NCBI RefSeq assembly: GCF_001311135.1
Contig: NZ_BBAG01000027.1
Coordinates: forward strand, 1 to 41,039
Length of the DNA stretch: 41,039 bases
Reading direction: 5' to 3'
Origin: Secundilactobacillus paracollinoides DSM 15502 = JCM 11969
Lineage (GTDB): Bacteria; Bacillota; Bacilli; Lactobacillales; Lactobacillaceae
Made by a program: the position numbers and the translations under genes. Below are positions 29,225 to 36,883 of this stretch, piece after piece (position 1 is the stretch's first letter; every line of letters starts with the position of its first letter). The notes under the pieces were generated by a model, which was given only the letters and a program-made list of their open reading frames with translations, did no database searches and had not been told where the DNA came from.

Positions 29225-29969
29225 TTAACCGGTCCTTTCTGTCGACTTGAAGGGCGCGCACTGCAGTGGCTGGATCAACGGCTAGGCCGTACTTGCGGTT
29301 GAGTTGTGCAATCTGCCGGGCGGTCATGGTCTGCGTCAGCGCGGCAACGTCGAGCTGGTCTTCTGGCTCACCAGCTGGGACCAACTGTGAGACCAATGCC
29401 AAATGATATCGTGCCACCAGCGAACCGTGGTGCCGGCGTTTATCGAAGCGCTTCTGGGACAACGGCCATAGTTGCGGAACACCCCGCCAGTGGGCAACCG
29501 TCATCGTTTGATTGTCAAACGCAAGGTCGTGGTCGTCATGCAGCCAGCGCAACCAGGACCTATTGTGGCCGTCGAGTTCAGTCATCGGAAGTAGCCAGAA
29601 GTCACCGCAGATATATGGCGCTAATTTATGAATGCCGAGTACCGGACAAACGTCATGTTTGAGGTGTACGTAGTCTTCAGGGAACACGTCACTCAACTGA
29701 TGCAGGAGTTGGTTGATGGACGGTCGAAGCGCATAGATGTTGTTGTCCAAGGTGACGACTGCCGTCCGATACGGTTCTCGTGGGTCGTTGATGTTGATCA
29801 AAGCGGAGACGTTTTGGAAGTCAATCGTTTGGCAGTCTATGCGTTTATCAGTGATTTGGTCCAAGGTTATCCTTGCAATATCCAGGTAGCCTTGCTGGCG
29901 TACCTGCTTCTGGGCGGTTGGGGTGAGTCCCTTTAACGTTAAGGACACGGGAACGGCATTGGCATTCAT
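29217..29969 (-). CDS. ComK-like transcription regulator B
   Basis: An intact 250-residue paralogue of its two neighbours. ComK-like landmarks: ININDPREPYRTAVVTLDNN, CPVLGIHKLAPYICGDFWLL, the polar-Trp motif HNRSWLRWLHDD and PQLWPLSQKRFDKRRHHG. A C-terminal extension (~195-250) contains a short helical segment, TARQIAQLNRKYGLAVD. It is longer than Bacillus ComK (about 192 residues). It is first in a two-gene overlapping unit on the minus strand, and divergent from a third paralogue. The target promoters are unknown. Confidence 0.6.
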   Translation of the reverse strand: MNANAVPVSLTLKGLTPTAQKQVRQQGYLDIARITLDQITDKRIDCQTIDFQNVSALININDPREPYRTAVVTLDNNIYALRPSINQLLHQLSDVFPEDYVHLKHDVCPVLGIHKLAPYICGDFWLLPMTELDGHNRSWLRWLHDDHDLAFDNQTMTVAHWRGVPQLWPLSQKRFDKRRHHGSLVARYHLALVSQLVPAGEPEDQLDVAALTQTMTARQIAQLNRKYGLAVDPATAVRALQVDRKDRLSA

Positions 29970-30448
29970 TGCTCCTTATCATGGCCTGCTGGACGTGTCT
30001 ATACCAAATTTGTTGGGTAAACGGTAACATGATCTTCAAACAAGTGTAAACCCCTGTTGCACGACTGACAGGTGTCTATGAAATGCGCGTGTTCAGGTGA
30101 GTAATTGGGTGTAAGGTGCTAACGTTCTAATCTCGCACTTACCTGCTATTGATTTAATGGACACGCGTTCCATTTTATACATAGTGCTAATTGTTTCTAT
30201 TATTATTGAGTGATAATTGACGACTTTTTCAGCAAAACGTGGTAATCTGTCGGCGGATATGGATTTCGGGGATTTGGGAGTTGTTGTGGTGTGTTTCTGG
30301 GTTTTATTTTGTTAATTCCTTTTTTGATACAACTCCTTGTTACCTTTGACTTCTTTCTCTGTTACATTGCGGAAACGCGTTTCGGAAGGCAGAGGGCTAC
30401 TGCATAAGCCCTCTAACCGCCTTCCTCCACGCTCTGGAGGAAAAATCC
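29970..30448. other. Divergent intergenic region between ComK-like genes
   Basis: Promoters for both directions must lie here. AT-rich stretches such as TATACATAGTGCTAAT are present but no promoter is certain. No gene is seen. The right end holds palindromic repeat F. Confidence 0.5.
30364..30435 (+). repeat. Palindromic intergenic repeat, copy F (short form)
   Basis: It has the same outer arms as the 128-bp family (ATTGCGGAAACGCGTTTCGG and CCGCCTTCCTCCACGCTCT), but the long inner stem is reduced to AGAGGGCTACTGCATAAGCCCTCT. Its right end runs into the ribosome binding site GGAGG of the gene at 30449. Confidence 0.75.
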
Positions 30449-31229
30449 ATGCAAATCCTAACCGGCGTCAGCGACACCTTCAACAAAGACGTCAATCGCC
30501 GACGCTACCTCGACATTACGACGCTGTCCCTCAGCAAGGTCACTGGGCGGCGGTCGTTTAGCCTGACTAAGGCCGGCTGGCAGAACGTCATTGCGCTCAT
30601 CGATGTCAGCCACACTGATAGTGACCTCAACACCATTGTGATCAATCGAAACAATATCATTTTTGCGATTACTTCAACTGTTGACCAACTTATTCAGCAG
30701 CTGCAAAACACCTTTCCGTTTGACTATGTTACCAGCATCAAGCACGGCATCGGGCCGGAACTCGACCTGGAAGATCCGCCGCCATACGTCGCTGGCGACT
30801 TCTGGATCAGTCCCTACCCCGGCAAGGAACCGGGTGAACAAAACTGGTTAGTCTGGGCACCGTGGGACATGACCTGGCATATAAGGCAACCAAGCCTTTC
30901 TCAGGACTGCCGACAGCGTGACGCTGCTGTGGCCTGCTTCGCGGGAGCTTATCGACCAGCAGATGCGCGCCATGTACTACCTGACGCAGTATAACGACCG
31001 ATTGGCAAAGGCACTGACGACGAGTCATAAGGAACGTGCTAAAACACGCTGGGTCAAGCTGGATATGCCCGCGATTCCTGAAATTCAAACCAATGTCCGT
31101 CACCGTTATGTGGATGAGGTGTTGTTTCAGTTATCAGGTCATTATCCAAGCCAGGCCGACTTTAACCGGTTTGTGACCCGGTTGGAAACAGATACGGATG
31201 AACGGTTGAATGATGATTCGGAACCCTAG
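30449..31229 (+). pseudogene. ComK-like regulator C, frameshifted
   Basis: The start ATG lies nine bases behind GGAGG. The N-terminal frame gives VIALIDVSHTDSDLNTIVIN and PPPYVAGDFWISP followed by EQNWLVWAPWD. After a break near 30886 the continuing frame reads NQAFLRTADSVTLLWPASRE and LIDQQMRAMYYL, equivalent to the end of the ComK fold, plus a ~65-residue tail. Joined, it has about 260 residues. Same family as the two genes on the other strand. A strong terminator follows. Confidence 0.55.
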
Positions 31230-31236
31230 TATGTTG

Positions 31237-31269
31237 AAAAGGCCTGAGCAACTATGCTCAGGCCTTTTT
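31237..31269. terminator. Bidirectional terminator between ComK-like C and the sigma factor
   Basis: AAAAGGCCTGAGC and GCTCAGGCCTTTTT form a perfect 13-bp stem with a five-base loop. It serves the two convergent genes. Confidence 0.9.
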
Positions 31270-31275
31270 GTTAGT

Positions 31276-31754
31276 TTAAACGCGTAACTGTTTCAACTTC
31301 TCACGCACTTTCCGCCGCCACTGATACACTGTCTGCCGAGAAACGCCGTGCTTTTCAGCAATCTCAGTTGGTGTCATCTGGTGGACGACCGCATCAATGA
31401 GATATTGGCGTTCCGTGCCGACACACCGTGCTAACCAGCCATCCAGCAACGACCGGTCAACAATATCCGTTTCCGTCGTCAGCAACGCCAGCTCTTCCCC
31501 CACTTGTTCCCAGTCGGCGCATCATCCGTCACGTTGTCGTGTTTCTGCAGCCGCATCCGCTCGTTCAACGACCGCCGATACAGCGCCACGTGCGCATACG
31601 CCAAGAATGACTTCGGCTCCGACCACGGATTACCCGCATACTTCTGGAAGATCTCAGAGAACCACAGCCAGCAGTCCTGCACATAGTCGTCATACGCGTC
31701 ATCGCTGGGACGCATGCCCAGTTTCTTCAACGCGGAATGGATAATCAACACATG
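31276..31754 (-). pseudogene. ComX/SigH-like sigma factor, frameshifted
   Basis: A short sigma-70-family protein of about 160 residues. The region 2-like part is YDDYVQDCWLWFSEIF and SFLAYAHVALYRRSLNERMR; the region 4 helix-turn-helix is MTPTEIAEKHGVSRQTVYQW. The halves are in different frames. One G lost near 31510 (CCGAC for CCGGAC) would restore DDAPDWEQVGEELALL. Upstream of the GTG at 31752-31754 the frame reads FEFLATGDH, so the true start probably lies further up and may be broken too. In lactobacilli such factors are the SigH/ComX group linked with competence genes. Its neighbours, three ComK-like genes, fit that. Confidence 0.65.
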
Positions 31755-31950
31755 ATCTCCGGTTGCTAAAAATTCAAATGCTGTTCATGTTTTGTGATCA
31801 TACTATGAACCCCTTTTTTATGGAGATCCACAGGCGCCTATGGTCACGTGTAACTGTACCAAGGGCGGTGGCAAATAAAAACGCAGGATAATGGTATGCC
31901 TGTCTGAGAATGAAATTAGACGTTCTCATGAAATAATGCTGAATAAAAGT

Positions 31951-31992
31951 AAAAAGCGCTTAGCCGTCATCGATTGGTGGGGCTGAGCGCTT
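31951..31992 (-). terminator. Terminator of the ATPase/effector operon
   Basis: AAGCGCTCAGCCCC pairs with GGCTAAGCGCTT on the minus strand, followed by TTTTACTTTT. It sits in the 31755-32097 gap, where no gene is seen. Confidence 0.7.
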
Positions 31993-32097
31993 CTCATTTT
32001 GTTGGTATTATGAAAATCGTTTTCAGTGATATTGCCCGAATGGACAAGTTATCGGTCTGTGGTGAAAAAAGATATCTTCCGTTTACAAAATCTTATA

Positions 32098-32619
32098 TCA
32101 GGCTTTAAACCGCTGATCAATCAAATCATACAATCCAATATATCCTTGTGGGAAAGTCGTAATCTGATTATATTTTCGAAGACAATCCCGCAAGTTGAAT
32201 GCAGTCCAATATGTCTCGTTAAATGCCCGACTTTTAATATTTTTTCCTTTAAACAAGGTTTTTGCATAATCACTAGGTTTAATATCATGTAGTCGTTCGA
32301 AATCTTCAAGCTGACCCTCACTGATAATCAGTAACATCTCAATCTCTGGCTTCGTAATCACGTTGTGAATACTCACCTTTTCTTGATAGGGTTTGGGCAA
32401 TTTGAACTTTTCAGTTTTAGAATCAAGAATCCGATAAACAATTACTTTTTCTTCAAAACTATGATTCAAATGTTGATGTGCAAATCTCGAACCATTTCGA
32501 ATACGCAATACTTTATTATCAATCAGGTCATCAACCGAAAAGATCAATAAGCCAGCTGCTAACAATTTGGATAAAATCACTTCTTCTGCGGTTCCCTCAC
32601 AAAGGCAAGCAACGATCAT
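32098..32619 (-). CDS. Putative effector paired with an AAA ATPase (possible TOPRIM/RloB-like)
   Basis: 173 residues, soluble. The N-terminus MIVACLCEGTAEEVILSKLL has a Glu-Gly pair followed by a helix, as in TOPRIM/RloB-type nucleases. Further conserved-looking blocks are VIVYRILDSKTEKFKLP, NVITKPEIEMLLIISEGQ and KPSDYAKTLFKG. It overlaps the ATPase stop by one base (TAATG), implying tight co-expression. By analogy with ATPase/TOPRIM defence pairs (RloA/RloB, AbiL, PARIS) it may be the toxic effector. The nuclease assignment is inference. Confidence 0.5.
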   Translation of the reverse strand: MIVACLCEGTAEEVILSKLLAAGLLIFSVDDLIDNKVLRIRNGSRFAHQHLNHSFEEKVIVYRILDSKTEKFKLPKPYQEKVSIHNVITKPEIEMLLIISEGQLEDFERLHDIKPSDYAKTLFKGKNIKSRAFNETYWTAFNLRDCLRKYNQITTFPQGYIGLYDLIDQRFKA

Positions 32620-33824
32620 TACCGACTGTCCTCCTGGATAGCACTGGATTTTGAGGTAATCTCTTTAGCAAATTTTCGAATCTGCATATAGGCTTGGTAG
32701 GATGGTGCCGTGCCACCCAGAACGTCACTTTCGTAAATATCACTTTTCTTAGCATCGTCACGAGTGATTTGGCTGTTAAATCTTTCCAGAGAAATTTTGC
32801 CAGTCTTTCTCAAAGAAATGTAAATATCATCATTCCTGTCAAACTCATCAAGAATTTGTGGATAATGTGTCGTAAAAATCAGGGTTGCTCCATGCTTGTT
32901 GATACTTGGATCTGAAAATAGTGAAATCACTGTCTGGACAATAGCTCGGTGGAAATGGTTCTCGATTTCGTCCACCACCAAATAACTACCGGAGTTTAAC
33001 GCTAGGAAGACATCGTTAAACAAATTCATACCTTTAATGGTTCCAGCTGATACATATTTAAAGATGTCAATCGTATTTGCAAAGTGAACATCCGGACTGT
33101 TTTTAAATTTCACTTCAAATAACAGACTGTCATCTTTTTGAGGATCAGTCAGCGTTGACCGGACATAGTCAATACTCGGATCCAAATAACTCATGATGCC
33201 AGATTGCAGTTTAGCATCACGAGAAATTAAGGGTGATGATAGTAGGTTCATATTATTATAACCGCTAAAATCATAGAGTTCTCGTCTATGCGTCAATTGG
33301 TGTGTCGTTATTTTCCTGAAATAAGTATTATCATCCGGCAATAACGACTCAGTTGGACGCCTGTCAGTATGGTTGCTCTCAGCGTCAAAATCAAAAAGAT
33401 TCTTTTTATTTGTTTTTGCAGTGCATTGTTTTGAATCAATAACTTCATCAGAGAAAAATAACCAACCATCGCTCTTTTTTTCAATCGTTGAGACAACGCG
33501 ATAGATTTTTTGCTCACTTTCTTCGAAAAAACCGAGTTCAAACACTAATACTTCGCCAATGATTGCGTCTCTATAATGTGAATGATTCATTGGCGTATTA
33601 TTCACAAAAACATCGTAGACAAACATGATAATGTTTAATGCCATTGTCTTCCCAGATGCATTCTTCCCTGCCAAAGCAATCACATTATTTTTATAGATTC
33701 TGTTAAAAATCTGTTGCACACTATCGCTATTTAAGTCGGTCACATTTTGCTCAGTCATAAAATTGAATTCAAATGTTTTATCGAATAATCTAAGACCATT
33801 TACTTTCAACTGTAGGATTTCCAT
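32619..33824 (-). CDS. AAA15-type ATPase of a probable defence operon
   Basis: 401 residues when started at the ATG (33822-33824) six bases behind AGGAGG. Walker A is ALAGKNASGKTMAL (about 50-63), an ABC-like SAGT signature precedes Walker B SYLVVDEIENHFH, and the switch His lies in IFTTHYPQIL. It lacks a coiled-coil arm and a fused nuclease. This is the layout of the SMC/ABC-like ATPases in phage-defence pairs, where it senses or holds the partner protein. It is AT-rich and stands alone with the 173-residue partner behind a palindromic operator. Confidence 0.75.
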   Translation of the reverse strand: MEILQLKVNGLRLFDKTFEFNFMTEQNVTDLNSDSVQQIFNRIYKNNVIALAGKNASGKTMALNIIMFVYDVFVNNTPMNHSHYRDAIIGEVLVFELGFFEESEQKIYRVVSTIEKKSDGWLFFSDEVIDSKQCTAKTNKKNLFDFDAESNHTDRRPTESLLPDDNTYFRKITTHQLTHRRELYDFSGYNNMNLLSSPLISRDAKLQSGIMSYLDPSIDYVRSTLTDPQKDDSLLFEVKFKNSPDVHFANTIDIFKYVSAGTIKGMNLFNDVFLALNSGSYLVVDEIENHFHRAIVQTVISLFSDPSINKHGATLIFTTHYPQILDEFDRNDDIYISLRKTGKISLERFNSQITRDDAKKSDIYESDVLGGTAPSYQAYMQIRKFAKEITSKSSAIQEDSR

Positions 33825-33838
33825 AGCTGTCCTCCTAA

Positions 33839-33873
33839 TATAAACGGATATTCCGTTTATATTATACCACGAC
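33839..33873 (-). promoter_or_regulatory. Extended -10 promoter and palindromic operator of the ATPase operon
   Basis: On the minus strand TGGTATAAT is an extended -10 element. It is followed by a hyphenated palindrome, TATAAACGGA, three bases, TCCGTTTATA (33839-33861), and then the AGGAGG site. The palindrome starts within a base of the -10 and covers the probable transcription start, the place for a repressor. Confidence 0.7.
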
Positions 33874-33935
33874 AACAATTTAAAGATGATGAAACAGCTC
33901 TATAGCAAAGCCTCAATGATTTCTCGTTAAAAAAG

Positions 33936-33975
33936 AAAACCCAACCTTCCTGTTTTTTGGAAGATTGGGGTTTTT
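33936..33975 (-). terminator. Terminator of the LysR gene
   Basis: On the minus strand CCCCAATCTTCC pairs with GGAAGGTTGGG, flanked by A and T tracts. It lies 14 bases behind the stop. Confidence 0.8.
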
Positions 33976-33988
33976 GTAACGATTCTCA

Positions 33989-34882
33989 CTAGTCCTCGTC
34001 CGTCCGAGCAATCCGCTTCAACAGCTCAATGCACTGTTGCTGATTCTGATTCGGCAAAAACGACTTCCGCACAGCCAGCTGCATGTAACAGTGAATCCGG
34101 TCTTTCTCTTGCAATGGAATCTTAACCACATTTTCGTCTAAATAAACGGACCCATCGATCACAAAACCAACGCCAAGGTTCAACGCTACCATCTTTTCTA
34201 CTAGTTGATTCGTATCCGGCTCATAGAGAATCTTCGGTCGGAACTTCCCAACCCGACAAAAGGCATCCAGCGCTTTTCTTGGTAAGGTGTGCTTTGGTCG
34301 CACCAGCATTGAGACATCCTTCAGATCTTCGGGTGAAATCACTTCCTGCCGACTCAAAAGGTTGCGTTTATTAACCAGCACACAAAGCTGATGTTTCTCT
34401 AACTCCGAGACGCGCAGATCAGCCGATTTCTCAGGGTCAATACTCGAAAATACCGCCGCATCCAACTTCCCATCACGCAGTTCAGTCAGTAGTTTTTCAG
34501 AATTAGCCATCTCAGTTGTGACCTGATCAAGCAAGTTGTTTTTCGTAAAGAGTTCAACAACTCGTGGCAGCCAAATGCCACCCGCGATGTTTGAGAAACC
34601 CAGCCGAACTTGACCTTCGCTGGCATGCTGGACTTCCAGTTTAACCTGGTCGTACTCGGTGATCATCTTGCGGGCTTTGATATAAAGCACCCCACCAGCA
34701 GCCGTTGTCACCAGCTTTGCACGATGATTCCGCTGACGCAACAACGGCGTCTCATATTCCTTCTCCAGGCGCTTCACCGCAGCGGAAACTGCTGGCTGCG
34801 TGATCTGAAATTTTTCAGCCGTTGCCGTGTAACTGCCACTTTCAACGAGATCACAGAAATAGTTTAAATCACGGTTATTCAT
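33989..34882 (-). CDS. LysR-family transcription regulator
   Basis: 297 residues. The N-terminal winged helix-turn-helix is SYTATAEKFQITQPAVSAAV (about 17-36), followed by the effector-binding domain (~88-290). It is transcribed in the same direction as the transporter gene but separated from it by a terminator, and not far from the divergent flavoprotein gene. It is likely the regulator of those two in response to a carboxylic acid (inference from position). It is full length. Confidence 0.88.
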   Translation of the reverse strand: MNNRDLNYFCDLVESGSYTATAEKFQITQPAVSAAVKRLEKEYETPLLRQRNHRAKLVTTAAGGVLYIKARKMITEYDQVKLEVQHASEGQVRLGFSNIAGGIWLPRVVELFTKNNLLDQVTTEMANSEKLLTELRDGKLDAAVFSSIDPEKSADLRVSELEKHQLCVLVNKRNLLSRQEVISPEDLKDVSMLVRPKHTLPRKALDAFCRVGKFRPKILYEPDTNQLVEKMVALNLGVGFVIDGSVYLDENVVKIPLQEKDRIHCYMQLAVRKSFLPNQNQQQCIELLKRIARTDED

Positions 34883-34922
34883 GTCCGGGCTCCTTCATCG
34901 TTTTCCATTATTATAACCCATG

Positions 34923-34951
34923 AAAAAAGCCTCGTACCCAAAAGTACGAGA
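34923..34951 (-). terminator. Terminator of the DASS transporter gene
   Basis: On the minus strand CTCGTAC, a six-base loop and GTACGAG are followed by GCTTTTTTC. Confidence 0.85.
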
Positions 34952-34959
34952 CCTATGCA

Positions 34960-36363
34960 TTACCATAATCCAATCGCTTTAGTCCATAACAGACCGCCGC
35001 CAAGCCAAACAACGTTGAAAATGACCCCAATGATGGCACTCAATTTCCACCAGTCGCCGCTCTTCACGTAACCAGTGCTAGAAAGCAACGCAGCGGGACC
35101 TGCAGAATATGGCGTCGTTGACAGGTAGATCGACCCACAAAAGGCGAGCATCAATGCCGCCAAAGTATGAGGGACACCCACGCCAATGGCGACTGATAAG
35201 AAGCCAGCATATAATGCGGAAATCTGCGTCGACACACTTGGGAACAGGTAGTGCAGGTAGAAATATGCTAAGAATAAAATAATCAAGACCCATAGCCAAT
35301 TCATCCCGCTCAGCATGTTACCCAAAGTCTTCGAGAACCATGGAAAGAAGCCAAGTGTCATCAACTTCTGCGACATCATCATGACAACTGACAACCAAAC
35401 CAGAATGTTCCAGGCAAATGATTCACCCAAAAGATCTTTCGTGTCCAAAACGCCAGTGATCAATAAAATAACGACCGCGATAAAACTTACTTCGGTAGCA
35501 TCGACGCCGACCAACCAAAGAATAATGGCTAAAGCAAAGGTACATAACATGATTTTTTCGCTGATCGTTGTTTTACCGATCTCACTGAGCTTCTTATCTG
35601 CCCATTCGTGCGCGTTAGGGGTTTCCTTAACTTCGGGCGGATAGATTTTGTACAGCACATACGGAATAATTAATAAACAAAGGACGCCAGGCACGACGGA
35701 GGCTTCGAACCACTGCATCCATGAAATCGTGATGCCCTGGGTCTTCGCAAGACCAAGAGCAACCATGTTGCCGGCTAACCCTGTCAGGAACAACCCGGAA
35801 GTCACGTTGTTCACTTCGTATTCATTGAAAATCAAAAACGATCCAAGGCGGCGTTCAGTTCCCTTTTCAGGATCGGACCCCATTTCCTTTGATAGATTAT
35901 CGATCAAAGGGTACATCAGCCCGTTCACACGAACATTGTTACTAGGAATCCCAATCGCTAACACCGCTTCAACGGCCGAGAGCGCATAGGCTAGTCCCAG
36001 TGTTTTCTTCTCGAAGGACCTCACGAATAGGTAAGCGATTCGCTTCCCTAATCCAGACTTGATAAAACCAGCTGCCATGAACATACACATGGCAACCATC
36101 CAAGCTGTTGAGTTCCCAAAACCGGCTGCGACTTCATCCATGGTGAAGATTCCTGTGACTGTCGCTACCGTAATGCCAATCAAGGTCGTTGCCATCATTG
36201 GCAACGGCTTAGTAATACAGGCAATGATTGTTGCGATAAAGATTGCAAATAAGTGCCAGGCTGCTACGTTAATATCAACCGGCTTCACCGGCGTCAGCGA
36301 CCAAATCCCGATTCCAAAGATCAACGGGAGAATAAAGCCTTTCCATTTGACTGGACTTAACAT
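34960..36363 (-). CDS. DASS-family carboxylate transporter (CitT/2-oxoglutarate-malate type)
   Basis: 467 residues with about 12 TM segments. The family landmarks are the Asn-containing hairpin loop IGIPSNNVRVNGLMYPL, a second repeat with SVSTQISALYAGFL, and STTPYSAGPAALLSSTGYVK near the end. DASS proteins import or exchange di- and tricarboxylates. Together with the fumarate-reductase-like enzyme read divergently from 36884, it may bring in the acceptor acid or export the reduced product. It is intact. Confidence 0.85.
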   Translation of the reverse strand: MLSPVKWKGFILPLIFGIGIWSLTPVKPVDINVAAWHLFAIFIATIIACITKPLPMMATTLIGITVATVTGIFTMDEVAAGFGNSTAWMVAMCMFMAAGFIKSGLGKRIAYLFVRSFEKKTLGLAYALSAVEAVLAIGIPSNNVRVNGLMYPLIDNLSKEMGSDPEKGTERRLGSFLIFNEYEVNNVTSGLFLTGLAGNMVALGLAKTQGITISWMQWFEASVVPGVLCLLIIPYVLYKIYPPEVKETPNAHEWADKKLSEIGKTTISEKIMLCTFALAIILWLVGVDATEVSFIAVVILLITGVLDTKDLLGESFAWNILVWLSVVMMMSQKLMTLGFFPWFSKTLGNMLSGMNWLWVLIILFLAYFYLHYLFPSVSTQISALYAGFLSVAIGVGVPHTLAALMLAFCGSIYLSTTPYSAGPAALLSSTGYVKSGDWWKLSAIIGVIFNVVWLGGGLLWTKAIGLW

Positions 36364-36883
36364 CAGATACCGTCTCCTATCTCTAAAACACGCTAGTCAG
36401 AACTCCAAAAGTTTGAACAGCATTTCACATACGTATACACAACGATGCGCGCGTCTTTTTGAATTTCCAGAATGTATCATAACTTAAACCGTTAGTCTGT
36501 CAATTTTATTTTTAGCTGCTGAGCTACTTTGATTTTATGGAATTAGATGTAACCGTTGTCATTGCTATGTTTAAGACGATTATATTTTTAAAATCATTTT
36601 CAATTTCATCAATAGTTCAACGTTGTTTTACGTACAACTTACTATTTTTCCATAAATTAATTTAATCATTCTAAAAATATTAATTGTCAACCATACTCAT
36701 TTTTTCACTATCTTGGCTTCTTGAATCAAAAAAAAGCCCGCTATTTTTCTTGATAGCACGGGCATCTTTGCATCATTCAAAAAATAAGTGTTGTATTTAT
36801 CAATAATCATTCTATATTGACCCCATACACAGCAATGTTCAGCGCGTCGAATTTTTAGACTATAAATAAAGGGATTGATACTT
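36364..36883. other. Divergent promoter region of transporter and flavoprotein
   Basis: This 520-bp AT-rich gap has no convincing gene. It holds a minus-strand terminator (36728-36763) that serves no known gene. AT-rich promoter-like stretches occur on both strands, but none is clear enough to call. Confidence 0.5.
36728..36763 (-). terminator. Orphan terminator upstream of the flavoprotein gene
   Basis: On the minus strand GCCCGTGCTAT pairs with ATAGCGGGC and is followed by TTTTTTTT. No protein gene lies within reach on this strand; a short RNA starting around 36800-36830 would end here. Confidence 0.7.

Noticed and set aside
28811..29936. Plus-strand open frames of 100-130 residues opposite the ComK-like genes
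   Set aside because: They are antisense shadows of recognisable minus-strand genes in GC-richer DNA.
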